From NCBI RefSeq assembly GCF_022829285.1, contig NZ_JAKSYI010000096.1, positions 1-64,000 on the forward strand: DNA of 64,000 nucleotides, written 5' to 3'. The notes under the pieces are model-generated. The model saw nothing but the letters and a program-made list of their open reading frames with translations. It had not been told where the DNA came from and made no database searches. This document shows, one piece after another, positions 42,330 to 51,502 of the stretch. A program made the translations under genes and the position numbers. Numbering within the stretch: position 1 is the first letter of the stretch; every line of letters starts with the position of its first letter. This stretch comes from Methylobacterium sp. J-078. GTDB lineage: Bacteria; Pseudomonadota; Alphaproteobacteria; Rhizobiales; Beijerinckiaceae.

Positions 42330-43283
42330 ATGCCGTCTCCCCGGTACTTCCTCAACCACTTCATGCCCTTCACGGGCTATCCCTATACGGGGGGGCCGAC
42401 CGCCTGCAATCTCTGCGGCTCGGCGGATTCCGTGACGATCGCCGAGAGCGACCGCCGGCTCAAGCGCCTGACCTCCGTCGCCTGCACCCAGTGCGCCCTG
42501 ATCCGAACCGATCCGATGCCGACCCCGGCCGAGCTGTCCGCCTACTACGCCGACGCCTACCGGGCCGATTACCAGCTCGCCTTCGCGGGCGGCCCGCCCC
42601 GCGTCCACCTCAAGCGCTCGGCCCGCGAGGCCGCCGGCCGCGCCGAACTCCTGGCGCCCAAGCTGAAGCCGGGCGCCCGCGTGCTCGATTTCGGCTCGGG
42701 CTCGGGCGAGTTCCTGGCCGAGGCCCGCGCGCGGGGCTGCGAGGCCATCGGCATCGAGCCGGGCCGGGACTACGCCAACTACGCCCGCACCCATCACGGG
42801 GTCGAGGTGCTGGACGATGCCGGCGACGAGCGCTTTCCGGAAGGACATTTCGACGTCGTCACCACCCGGCACGTGCTGGAACACCTGCGCGACCCCGCCG
42901 ACGTGATGGAGCGCCTCTCCCGCTGGCTCAAACCCGACGGCGTGCTCTTCGCGGCCGTGCCCGACATGGCCACCACCGGCAAGCCGCCGCACGAGCGCTT
43001 CCACTTCGCCCATGTCCACGGCTTCGTGCGCGAGACCTTCGACCTCATGGCGCGCCGGGCCGGCCTCGTGCCGCACCCGGACTATCCGCGCGAGGACACC
43101 ACCGTGGTCTACGCCAAGACCGACGCGCCGCCGGTCGCCCTGGCCTGCCCCGGCCTCGCCCAGCGCCTCGCCGTCGAGCTGAAGCCGACGCCGCCCGTGG
43201 TCTTCCTCGTCTCCGGCGCCTGGCTCTGGCCGATGCTCCGCCGCAACGCCAAGGCCGTGCGCGACACCTTCGTGTCGCGCTGA
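42330..43283 (+). CDS. SAM-dependent methyltransferase with N-terminal zinc-binding domain
   Basis: 317 aa. The N-terminus has a CxxC pair (CNLCGS) and a second (VACTQCALIRTDP), likely a zinc ribbon. The methyltransferase core follows: VLDFGSGSGEFLAEA (about 113-127, motif I), GIEPG, and RHVLEHLRDP. C-methyltransferases of this layout act on nucleotide-linked sugars or polyketide-like chains, but the substrate is not determinable here. Ribosome site GATGAAGG lies about 10 nt before the ATG. Confidence 0.8.
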   Translation: MPSPRYFLNHFMPFTGYPYTGGPTACNLCGSADSVTIAESDRRLKRLTSVACTQCALIRTDPMPTPAELSAYYADAYRADYQLAFAGGPPRVHLKRSAREAAGRAELLAPKLKPGARVLDFGSGSGEFLAEARARGCEAIGIEPGRDYANYARTHHGVEVLDDAGDERFPEGHFDVVTTRHVLEHLRDPADVMERLSRWLKPDGVLFAAVPDMATTGKPPHERFHFAHVHGFVRETFDLMARRAGLVPHPDYPREDTTVVYAKTDAPPVALACPGLAQRLAVELKPTPPVVFLVSGAWLWPMLRRNAKAVRDTFVSR

Positions 43284-43409
43284 CGGCTGACAAGCGGGCC
43301 GGGCCCTCACACGCGCCGGGTCCGTCGTCGTAGCACCTTCGTCAACGGTATCCTAAATACGGGGCGCCCCGTGGCGGCATCGCGCCGCCCGCCCCGCGAG
43401 ACGCCTGCC

Positions 43410-44939
43410 ATGACGAGCCCCAACCGCCGCCAGACGCTCGGCCTCGGCCTCGGGGCAGGCCTCACCGCCGGCCTCGGCGGCACGGCCGCGGCCGCACCGG
43501 CTCCGGCATCCGATCCGACCTTCACCCTGCTCCTCGTCAACGACCTCTACCAGATGGCCGAATCCGACGGCCGGGGCGGCTTCGCGCGCCTCGCCGCCAT
43601 CGTGAAGGCCGAGCGGGCCCGCGGCGTGCCGCTGCTCTACGTGCACGCGGGCGACACGCTCTCGCCCTCGCTGATGTCGGGGATCGACCGCGGGGCGCAC
43701 ATCATCGAACTCCTCAACATCGCTCCTCCGGACGTCTTCGTGCCGGGCAATCACGAGTTCGATTTCGGCCCGGCCATCTTCACCCAGCGCATGGGCGAGG
43801 CGACCTTCCCGGTGCTGGCCGCCAACCTGCGTGACGAGGGCGGCCGTCCGCTCCCGGGCCTGCGCGACCGCATGGTGGTGCCCCTCGGGGGCCTCCGGGT
43901 CGGCGTGATCGGGATCGCGTTGGCGAGCACGCCCGAGAAGTCGCAGGCCGGCAGCTTACGCTTCGAGCCCGAGATCGAGACGCTGTCCCGCCAGGTCCAG
44001 GCCCTGCGGATGGAGGGCGTCGACCTCGTCGTCGGCATCTGCCACACCGACCGGGCCACGGACGACGCCATCGTGGCTGCGCGCCTCGTGGACATCCTGC
44101 TCTCGGGGCACGACCACGACCTCGTGCTGCGCTACGACGGCCAGACGGCCATGGCCGAATCCGGCTACGATGCCCAGTACGTCACCGCCTTCGACGTCAC
44201 CGCCACGGTGAGCGGCACCGGCCGGACGCGCAGCGTCGCGTGGCGTCCGAGCTTCCGCATCCACGATTCCGCCCAGGTCACCCCCGATCCCGAGACCCTG
44301 GCGCTGGTGCGGCGCCTGGAGGCCAAGCTCTCCCGCGAGCTCGCCCTGCCGGTGGGGCAGATCCGCGATCCCCTCGACAGCCGGACGGCGTCGGTCCGCG
44401 TCCGGGAGGCGAGCTTCGGCAACCTCGTGGCGGATGCGATGCGGGCCTCGACCGGCGCCGAGATCGCGGTCATCAACGGCGGCGGCATCCGGGGCAACCA
44501 GCTCTACCCCGCGCAGACGACGCTGACCCGGCGTGACATCCTCAGCGAACTGCCCTTCGGCAACACCATCGTGATGGTCTCGCTGACCGGCGCGCAGGTG
44601 CGCACGCTGCTGGAGGGGGCGCTCGCCGACTGGGGCCGCCCGGCCGGGCGCTTCCCGCACGTCTCCGGTCTCGTCGTGACCGTCGATCCCGCCGCGCCGG
44701 TGGGCCGGCGGATCGTCGCTCTGACCGTGGATGGCGCACCGATCGAGCCGGAGCGCGCCTACACGGTCGCGGCGAACGACTTCCTCTACGAGGGCGGCAA
44801 CGGCTACGGCGAACTCGCCCGCGGCCGCACCCTGGTGGGCCGGAGCGACGGGAAGCTCGTGGCCAACGAGGTCATCGCCTATATCCGTGCCAACGCGCCG
44901 CTTCCCGCCCCCGCCGAAGGGCGCATCCTGGTCCGTTGA
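43410..44939 (+). CDS. Tat-exported 5'-nucleotidase/metallophosphatase
   Basis: 509 aa. The N-terminus has SPNRRQTLGLGLGAGLTAGLG, a twin-arginine signal. The metallophosphatase domain shows LLVNDLYQM (an altered DxHG), VHAGDTLSP, GNHEFDFG, and LSGHDHDL; the C-terminal 5'-nucleotidase domain carries NGGGIRGN and GGNGYGEL. Periplasmic hydrolysis of nucleotides or cyclic nucleotides for phosphate scavenging. The first metal motif, DLYQM, lacks the usual His, so activity deserves a check. Overlaps ung by one base. Confidence 0.86.
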   Translation: MTSPNRRQTLGLGLGAGLTAGLGGTAAAAPAPASDPTFTLLLVNDLYQMAESDGRGGFARLAAIVKAERARGVPLLYVHAGDTLSPSLMSGIDRGAHIIELLNIAPPDVFVPGNHEFDFGPAIFTQRMGEATFPVLAANLRDEGGRPLPGLRDRMVVPLGGLRVGVIGIALASTPEKSQAGSLRFEPEIETLSRQVQALRMEGVDLVVGICHTDRATDDAIVAARLVDILLSGHDHDLVLRYDGQTAMAESGYDAQYVTAFDVTATVSGTGRTRSVAWRPSFRIHDSAQVTPDPETLALVRRLEAKLSRELALPVGQIRDPLDSRTASVRVREASFGNLVADAMRASTGAEIAVINGGGIRGNQLYPAQTTLTRRDILSELPFGNTIVMVSLTGAQVRTLLEGALADWGRPAGRFPHVSGLVVTVDPAAPVGRRIVALTVDGAPIEPERAYTVAANDFLYEGGNGYGELARGRTLVGRSDGKLVANEVIAYIRANAPLPAPAEGRILVR

Positions 44940-45643
44940 TGTCCGACACCCCCGTCGCCGATGCCCTCGCGCGCTTCCGTGCCTCCGGCTCGTCCTGGCT
45001 CGCCCTGCCGTTCTTCGCGGACGGCTCCGCCGACGCGGTGGCCGCCCGGGTCGACGCCCGCATCGCGGCCGGCGCGCAGGTGCTGCCGGCGCCGGAGGCC
45101 ATCTTCAACGCGCTGACCCTCACGCCCCTGGAACGCGTGACGGTCGTCATCCTCGGCCAGGACCCCTACCCGACCCCGGGCGACGCCAACGGCCTCGCCT
45201 TCTCGTATGTAGGTCCGCGGCGCCTGCCCGCCTCCCTCAAGGTGATCCTGGCCGAACTCGCCGAGCCGGGAGCCCCGCCGGCCAAGCCGACGCGGGGCGA
45301 CCTGACGCCCTGGGCGCGCCAGGGTGTGCTCCTCATCAACGCGGCGCTGACGGTGGAGGCCGGCAAGGCGGGGGCGCACCTGCGCTTCGGCTGGTCGGAC
45401 CTGACCGACCAGGCCGTCGCGGCCGTTTCCGCCCGGCCCGAGCCGGCGGTCTTCCTGCTCTGGGGCGCCCAGGCGAAGGCCCGCGCCGCCCTAATCGACG
45501 TCGAGCGCCACGGGCTCATCGAATCGGGGCATCCGTCGCCACTCAATCGCGCGCGGGACTTTCCCGGCACGCGCCCCTTCGCGGCGGCCAACGCCTGGCG
45601 CGCGGCGCGCGGGCTGCCACCCATCGACTGGCGCCTCGACTGA
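44939..45643 (+). CDS. ung: Uracil-DNA glycosylase (family 1)
   Basis: 234 aa. Removes uracil from DNA in base excision repair. The water-activating Asp75 lies in ILGQDPYPTPGDANGLAFS and the His motif is SGHPSPLN near 200; LLINAALTVEAGKAGAH is also typical. The ATG overlaps the TGA of the nucleotidase gene (TGATG), so the gene is cotranscribed. Confidence 0.94.
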   Translation: MSDTPVADALARFRASGSSWLALPFFADGSADAVAARVDARIAAGAQVLPAPEAIFNALTLTPLERVTVVILGQDPYPTPGDANGLAFSYVGPRRLPASLKVILAELAEPGAPPAKPTRGDLTPWARQGVLLINAALTVEAGKAGAHLRFGWSDLTDQAVAAVSARPEPAVFLLWGAQAKARAALIDVERHGLIESGHPSPLNRARDFPGTRPFAAANAWRAARGLPPIDWRLD

Positions 45644-45734
45644 GACGAACGGTGCGATTTGACGAGGCGCCGGTTCGATCTATGTCAGGCCTCTAAGCGG
45701 AGCCTAAGAATCCGCGATCGAGGAACGCCCTTTC

Positions 45735-46154
45735 ATGATCACCCGTCCCCTGCTGGCCGCCGGCCTCGCCGCGTGCCTCGCGCTCCCGGCCCAGATGCTT
45801 CCCGCGCAAGGCCAGATCCGCAACGCGCCCTCTCCCCGCGCGCTCGAATTCGCGGCCTACATCTTCGCCGCCGCCAATGTCTGCGGCTACCGCATCGGCA
45901 CCGAGGAGTTCGACGCGCTGCTGGAGAAGCAGAACGTCCGCGCCGCCGATGTCAACCCGCGCGGTCCCTTCGGCGCGAAGGTTCAGACCATGTTTGCCCT
46001 GATGTCGAACCAGATGCAGCTCAACCGGGAGAAGGCCTGCTTGGCGGTCGCCGGCGAGTACGGCCCCGAGGGCAACGTGAGCAAGAACGTCCTGCTGCCG
46101 GCACCCGCCGCCGACGCACCCGCAGCGCCAGCCGGTGGGAAGCCGGCGCAGTAA
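45735..46154 (+). CDS. Exported protein of unknown function
   Basis: 139 aa with a signal peptide (cleavage after LPAQG or nearby, about 26). The mature domain is helical with two cysteines (NVCGYR, KACLAV) and ends in a Pro/Ala-rich tail. I do not recognise the family. It stands alone, 92 bp after ung. Confidence 0.7.
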   Translation: MITRPLLAAGLAACLALPAQMLPAQGQIRNAPSPRALEFAAYIFAAANVCGYRIGTEEFDALLEKQNVRAADVNPRGPFGAKVQTMFALMSNQMQLNREKACLAVAGEYGPEGNVSKNVLLPAPAADAPAAPAGGKPAQ

Positions 46155-46334
46155 ATAAATTTCTAATGGAAAGTAGCCATCGCCCGCGGATCATTGGGCG
46201 ATGGCCGGCGGCGTGGGGGATCGGTCGCCCTCGGACGCGTCCCATGATCCAGGGACTGTTCGGTCCCGCATTCGCGTTTCGGCCCTGAATCGCCTATATC
46301 GGACCCATTCCAAGTCCGAAGGTTATTCAACATC

Positions 46335-47636
46335 ATGGCGACGGCGTCGTTCGACACCGCCCGGCGCAACGCGAGCGCCGTTCCCGCAATCGAGAAGCGG
46401 CCCGAGTTCGAGCCTCAGATCGACAACGCGGCCACATCCCTCGGGCGCTCGTCCCTGGTGGGGCTGACCCGCGAGCAGCTGAAGGGTCGGCTCGGCGCCA
46501 TCGGCGTCTCCGAGCGCGAGCAGCGCATGCGCTCGGGTCAGATCTGGCACTGGCTCAACGTGCGCGGCGCCAAGGCCTTCGACGACATGACCAATGTCGG
46601 CAAGGGCCTGAAGGCCCAGCTGGCGCAGGCCTACACCCTCGACCGGCCCGAGGTGATCACCGAGCAGGTCTCGCGGGACGGTACCCGCAAGTGGCTGATG
46701 CGGATGGCGCCCACCGGCAAGCACGACCACAACCGGGGCGCCGAGATCGAGTGCGTCTACATTCCGGGGCGCGGGCGCGGCACGCTCTGCGTTTCGAGCC
46801 AGGTCGGCTGCACCCTCACCTGCTCGTTCTGCCACACCGGCACGCAGCGCCTCGTGCGCAACCTGACGGCGGCCGAGATCACGGCCCAGGTCGTGGTGGC
46901 CCGCGACCAGCTCAACGACTGGGCCGGCCAGAACCCGACGGCACCGGGCGAAGACGAGACCCGGCGCAAGGTCACCAACATCGTCTTCATGGGCATGGGC
47001 GAGCCCCTCTACAATCTCGACAACGTCGTCGACGCGGTCGGCGTCATGGCCGACCAGGAGGGTCTCGGGCTCTCGCGCCGGCGCATCACCGTCTCGACCT
47101 CCGGCGTGGTCCCGCAGATGCAGCGCCTCGGCGACGAGGCCCACGCCATGCTGGCGATCTCGCTGCACGCGGTGCGCGACGACATCCGCGACACTCTCGT
47201 GCCCCTGAACCGCAAGTATCCGCTGGCCGAGCTGCTGGCCGCCTGCCGGTCCTATCCGGGCCTCAACAACGCCCGCCGCATCACCTTCGAGTACGTGATG
47301 CTGAAGGGCGTCAACGACAGCGACGCGGATGCCCGCGAACTCGTGCGCCTGCTCAAGGGGATCCCGGCCAAGATCAACCTGATCCCGTTCAACCCCTGGC
47401 CGGGCAGCGCCTACGAATGCTCCGACTGGGAGCGCATCGAGCGCTTCTCGGAAATCATCTATGAAGCCGGCTATGCGTCGCCCGTCCGCACCCCGCGCGG
47501 GCGCGACATCCTGGCTGCCTGCGGCCAGCTCAAGAGCGAGACCGAGAAGCTGCGCGCCCGCGCCCGGATGATGCTGGAGGACGGCATCGGACCTGAGGGC
47601 GTCTACGCGGGTGCCGACGACGGCGACGAGGATTGA
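46335..47636 (+). CDS. rlmN: Dual-specificity RNA methyltransferase RlmN
   Basis: 433 aa. Radical-SAM enzyme that methylates A2503 of 23S rRNA and A37 of certain tRNAs. The cluster motif is [12 protein letters not shown] (Cys159, 163, 166), GMGEPLYN binds SAM, and a catalytic cysteine lies near the C-terminus in [11 protein letters not shown]. It is longer than the E. coli protein by an N-terminal Arg/Ala-rich extension and an acidic tail (GADDGDED). Confidence 0.95.
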   Translation: MATASFDTARRNASAVPAIEKRPEFEPQIDNAATSLGRSSLVGLTREQLKGRLGAIGVSEREQRMRSGQIWHWLNVRGAKAFDDMTNVGKGLKAQLAQAYTLDRPEVITEQVSRDGTRKWLMRMAPTGKHDHNRGAEIECVYIPGRGRGTLCVSSQVGCTLTCSFCHTGTQRLVRNLTAAEITAQVVVARDQLNDWAGQNPTAPGEDETRRKVTNIVFMGMGEPLYNLDNVVDAVGVMADQEGLGLSRRRITVSTSGVVPQMQRLGDEAHAMLAISLHAVRDDIRDTLVPLNRKYPLAELLAACRSYPGLNNARRITFEYVMLKGVNDSDADARELVRLLKGIPAKINLIPFNPWPGSAYECSDWERIERFSEIIYEAGYASPVRTPRGRDILAACGQLKSETEKLRARARMMLEDGIGPEGVYAGADDGDED

Positions 47637-47643
47637 GGGGCGC

Positions 47644-48144
47644 GTGCGTGCTCTCGGGTTTCTGTTCGTCGCGGGCCTGGCGCTGATCCTGGCGATCCCG
47701 TGCGGAGCCGCCGTGCTCGCCCTCGGGGCGATGCTGGACCCGGCCACCAGCGAGACGCTCTCGCGCCTCGGCCTCGTCGGCCTGTTCACGGGCCTCGAGG
47801 ACCTCGCCTCCGGGATCGGCCCCGAGACGCTGCTGTTCGCCCTCGCCGCCATCGCCCGCGCCCTGTTCGTGCTCCTCGTCGTGCCGCCCGTCCTGGTGGC
47901 GGTGCTCGGCGCGGTCCTCGGCTGGCGCGCCGCGACCTGGTACGGCGCCGGCGCCGGCCTCCTCACCGCCCTGGTGCCCTGGCTCGCGCGCGGCCTCACC
48001 CGGACCGGGCCGAGCGCGGACGCCTTGGTCCTGGAGGGGCGCATCACGGCGGTGCTGTTTCTCACCGGCGCGGCCTCGGGCCTCGTCTACTGGCTGATCG
48101 CCGGCCGGCACGCCGGCGCCCCATCCGAGAACGGACGCGCCTGA
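47644..48144 (+). CDS. Membrane protein of unknown function
   Basis: 166 aa from a GTG with GAGGGG just before it (an in-frame GTG lies 33 nt upstream, inside rlmN). Four hydrophobic segments: about 3-30, 58-90, 95-115 and 135-155. No motif recognised. It follows rlmN by 7 bp and precedes the gamma-glutamyltransferase gene by 1 bp, so it is in one transcription unit with them. Confidence 0.68.
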   Translation: MRALGFLFVAGLALILAIPCGAAVLALGAMLDPATSETLSRLGLVGLFTGLEDLASGIGPETLLFALAAIARALFVLLVVPPVLVAVLGAVLGWRAATWYGAGAGLLTALVPWLARGLTRTGPSADALVLEGRITAVLFLTGAASGLVYWLIAGRHAGAPSENGRA

Positions 48145-48145
48145 C

Positions 48146-49882
48146 ATGCGGCTCACCCCCTCGCGCATCGCCCTCGCGTTGGTTCTCGCCGCCACAGGGC
48201 CGGGTCTCGCGCAAGAGGTGCCCGAGCCGCCGCCGATCCAGTCCGACGACGCACGCCTGCTGCCCGTGCTGGGCGCCCACGGCATGGTCTCGTCGCAGGA
48301 GGCGCAGGCCACCCGCGTCGGCGTCGAGATCCTCAAGGCCGGCGGCAACGCCGTCGACGCCGCCGTGGCGGTGGGCTTTGCCCTCGCGGTGACCCTGCCG
48401 CGGGCCGGCAACCTCGGCGGCGGCGGCTTCATGATGATCCACCGCGCCGAGGGCGACGAGACGGTCGCCCTCGATTACCGCGAGACCGCCCCGGCCGCCG
48501 CCCGCTCCGACATGTTCCTCGATGCGAAGGGCGAGCCGGATCGCGCCGCCTCCACCCGCACCGGCAAGGCCGTGGGCGTCCCCGGCACCGTGCGAGGTCT
48601 CGCCGAGGCGCACCGCCTCTACGGCTCGGGCCGGTTCACCCTGGCCGACCTCATCGCCCCGGCGGAAAAGCTCGCCCGCGCGGGCATCCCGGTGGAATCG
48701 GGGCTGGCCGATTCCCTGCCCCGCGCCGCCGGCCTGCTAGGCCGCTGGCCCTCATCGCGAAAAATCTTCTTCTCGGGCGACAAACCCCTCCAGCGCGGCG
48801 ACCGCTTGGTCCAGGCGGACCTCGCCGACACCCTGGCCCGCATCGCCAGGGACGGGCCGGACGCGTTCCACACCGGCGCCATCGCCGAGCGCATCGCCGC
48901 CGCCGTCCGCGAGGCGGGCGGCGTGATGACGGCGGCTGATCTGGCCGCCTATCGTCCGGTGGTCCGCGAGCCCGTGCGGGGCACCTACCGGGGCTATGCC
49001 ATCGCCTCGATGCCGCCGCCGAGTTCGGGCGGCATCCACCTCGTCGAGATCCTGAACGTGCTGGAGGGCTTCGACCTCGCCCGCATGGGCGCAGGCAGCG
49101 CGGACGCGCTCCACACCTTAACCGAGGCGATGAAGCCGGCCTATGCCGACCGGGCGACCTGGCTCGGCGACCCCGCCCGCACGCAGGTGCCGGTGGAGGG
49201 CCTGATCGCCAAGCCCTACGCGGCGCGCCTGCGGGCCGGCATCGATCCCGCCCGCGCCCGGCCCGCCGCCGAGGTGAAGGCCGGTGATCCCCTCCCCTTC
49301 GAATCCGACCAGACCACGCATTTTTCGGTGGTCGACGGCGCCGGCAACGCGGTCTCGAACACCACGACCCTGAACTTCTCCTACGGGCTCGGCCTCGTGG
49401 CCGAAGGCACGGGCGTGCTCCTGAACAACGAGATGGACGATTTCTCGGCGAAGCCCGGCGCCCTCAACGCCTACGGCCTCGTCGGCAGCGTCGCCAACGC
49501 GGTCTCGCCCGGCGCCCGGCCACTCTCCTCGATGACCCCCGCCTTCGTGTTCCGGGACGGCCGGCTCGTCCTGGTGACGGGGAGCCCGGGGGGCAGCCGC
49601 ATCATCTCGACGGTGCTGCAGGTCATCGTCAACGTGCTCGACTTCCGCATGAACCTCGCCGAGGCGGTCGCCGCGCCGCGCATCCACCACCAGTGGCAGC
49701 CCGATGTGCTGATGGCCGAGGAGGGCCTGTCCCCCGACACCCTGGCGCTGCTGCGGGCGCGCGGCCACCGCATCAAGGTCGGGGCGACCTCCGGCTCGGC
49801 CAACTCGATCCAGGCCGCCGACGGCCTGCTGGCCGGCGCTGCCGACCCGCGCCAGCGCGGAACCCTCGCCGACGGCTACTGA
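48146..49882 (+). CDS. ggt: Gamma-glutamyltransferase
   Basis: 578 aa with a signal peptide (cleavage about residue 22). Autoprocessing Ntn hydrolase of the periplasm that cleaves glutathione and related gamma-glutamyl compounds. The self-cleavage threonine is the second of the pair in QTTHFSVVDGAGNAVSNTTT, and DDFSAKPG and GSPGGSRI complete the small-subunit site. KAGGNAVDAAVAVGFALAV marks the large subunit. Confidence 0.93.
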   Translation: MRLTPSRIALALVLAATGPGLAQEVPEPPPIQSDDARLLPVLGAHGMVSSQEAQATRVGVEILKAGGNAVDAAVAVGFALAVTLPRAGNLGGGGFMMIHRAEGDETVALDYRETAPAAARSDMFLDAKGEPDRAASTRTGKAVGVPGTVRGLAEAHRLYGSGRFTLADLIAPAEKLARAGIPVESGLADSLPRAAGLLGRWPSSRKIFFSGDKPLQRGDRLVQADLADTLARIARDGPDAFHTGAIAERIAAAVREAGGVMTAADLAAYRPVVREPVRGTYRGYAIASMPPPSSGGIHLVEILNVLEGFDLARMGAGSADALHTLTEAMKPAYADRATWLGDPARTQVPVEGLIAKPYAARLRAGIDPARARPAAEVKAGDPLPFESDQTTHFSVVDGAGNAVSNTTTLNFSYGLGLVAEGTGVLLNNEMDDFSAKPGALNAYGLVGSVANAVSPGARPLSSMTPAFVFRDGRLVLVTGSPGGSRIISTVLQVIVNVLDFRMNLAEAVAAPRIHHQWQPDVLMAEEGLSPDTLALLRARGHRIKVGATSGSANSIQAADGLLAGAADPRQRGTLADGY

Positions 49883-49981
49883 GGCTCAGGCATTCCCGCG
49901 TCCGGATGGCCTGCGGCGGCGGCGCACGCTACAGGAGATTTGGGCCGCGCCCCGTTCCGGGCTGTCTCATCCGGGTTACCG

Positions 49982-50767
49982 ATGCTTCTCGTTCGTTCAC
50001 TCGCGTTCAACCTCGCCTTCTACGTCGCCACCACGCTCATCGCGATCGGCGGCCTGCCGACTCTCGTCTCCCGCCGCGCGGTGATCCGGCTGGCGCAGTT
50101 CTGGGCGCGCGTGACCCTCCGGCTGCTGCGGATCGTGGGGGGCATCACGGTGGAGTTCCGGGGCGTCGAGAACATTCCGCCGGGCCCCCTGCTGGTGGCG
50201 GCCAAGCACCAGTCGGCCCTGGAGACCCTGGCCCTCGTCACCTGCTTTCCGGATTTCGCCTACATCCTGAAGCGCGAACTGCTCTGGATCCCGCTGATCG
50301 GCTGGTATCTCTCCCGCTCCGGCATGGTCGCCATCGACCGGAGCAAGGGCGCGCGGGCCATGAGCGCCATGAACGAGGCGGCCGCCGACGCCATCCGTGA
50401 CCGGCGCCAGCTCATCATCTTCCCCGAGGGCACGCGCCGTCCCCCCGGCGCTGCCCCCGCCTACAAGCTCGGCCTCACCCACCTCTACGCCGCCCTCGGC
50501 GTGCCCTGCCTGCCGGTCGCCCTCGATACCGGCCTGTACTGGCCGCGCCGCAGCCTCGTGCGGCGGCCGGGCACCACCGTGATCGAGTTCCTGCCCCCGA
50601 TCCCGCCCGGACTCGACCGGGCCCGCTTCCTCGAGGTCGTGCAGGCGCGCATCGAGACCGCCTCGGACAGGCTCCTGGCCGCCAGCCGGGCCGCGCTCGC
50701 CGCGCGCGGCCACGCGCTCCCGGAGACCCCGAGGGAAGCGCGCGAGACCGACTCCCGCGTCGCCTGA
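49982..50767 (+). CDS. 1-acyl-sn-glycerol-3-phosphate acyltransferase family protein
   Basis: 261 aa from the ATG at MLLVRSLAF, chosen because it starts the membrane helix typical of the family (an upstream ATG is less likely). Motif I is KHQSALE, an H-x4-E form rather than the usual H-x4-D; motif III FPEGTRR and motif IV PVALDTG are present. It likely acylates lysophosphatidate in phospholipid synthesis. Probably cytoplasmic-membrane bound. Confidence 0.86.
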   Translation: MLLVRSLAFNLAFYVATTLIAIGGLPTLVSRRAVIRLAQFWARVTLRLLRIVGGITVEFRGVENIPPGPLLVAAKHQSALETLALVTCFPDFAYILKRELLWIPLIGWYLSRSGMVAIDRSKGARAMSAMNEAAADAIRDRRQLIIFPEGTRRPPGAAPAYKLGLTHLYAALGVPCLPVALDTGLYWPRRSLVRRPGTTVIEFLPPIPPGLDRARFLEVVQARIETASDRLLAASRAALAARGHALPETPREARETDSRVA

Positions 50768-50806
50768 CCGCGCCCCGCGGACGGTCCGCCCGGACGCTCC
50801 GGCGCT

Positions 50807-50815
50807 TGTGGATAA
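50807..50815. promoter_or_regulatory. Perfect DnaA box (minus strand)
   Basis: TGTGGATAA, the reverse complement of TTATCCACA, in the gap upstream of the 148-aa hypothetical gene. A TTAAGATTAA stretch lies 60 bp downstream. A single perfect box outside the origin may titrate DnaA or regulate the next gene. Confidence 0.4.
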
Positions 50816-50892
50816 CTCGCCCGAACCCCATCTGAAAGGACGCGGGGCGTCGTCCTTGACGCCAACGAAACGTTAAGATTAATGTGGAACAA

Positions 50893-51339
50893 ATGGCGAA
50901 CAAGAGAGCCCTGTCCTGGTCGGCCGCACTCCGCGACCTGAAGGACGATCGAGCACGGAGACAGGAAGTGCGGGAAGAACGCCTGAGGACGACGGCCGGC
51001 CTTCGCGGCACGCCCGCCCTGGTGCTGAGCGCCTGGCGCGGACGCTCCGGCCGGCGCTACGTGGTCGGCATCCACGAGCTCGCCGAGCCGGAACTCGACG
51101 ACATGGGCGAGGCCGTGGTGCTGGCGGTGCGCCGCGACGCCTCCGGCACCGGCGAACTGGTCTCGGTGGCCTCCGCCGGGCAGAGCCCGCGCGAGCGCCT
51201 GCACCGCAACTGGGTCGCCCGGGCGCGCCACAAGGGCGCCACCGAGATGCACGTGCACCGTCTCGCCGAGGGCGAGGCCGAGCGCGAGGCGATCGTCGCC
51301 GATCTCGGCGCCGAGCAGAAGGCCGACGCCGCGCACTGA
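50893..51339 (+). CDS. Hypothetical protein
   Basis: 148 aa, soluble and charged. The N-terminal third is helical and basic (RALSWSAALRDLKDDRARRQ); the middle is beta-like (RYVVGIHELAEPELDDMGEAVVLAVRR); the end is charged. I do not recognise it. A GTG three codons upstream is an alternative start. A DnaA box lies about 80 bp upstream. Confidence 0.65.
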   Translation: MANKRALSWSAALRDLKDDRARRQEVREERLRTTAGLRGTPALVLSAWRGRSGRRYVVGIHELAEPELDDMGEAVVLAVRRDASGTGELVSVASAGQSPRERLHRNWVARARHKGATEMHVHRLAEGEAEREAIVADLGAEQKADAAH

Positions 51340-51502
51340 GCGCGGCGTCGACGCGCGTCGCGTCCCGCGCGCGGGACGAGGACTTCAATAGCCAGGACTT
51401 CGACCTCCGCCATGCTTTCGCCGCCGAGACCCTGCCAAGCGTAAAGCGGGACGCCCCGATCCGGTCGCGGTCCCCGATGCGAGCGCAGGATACGAAGACC
51501 CG

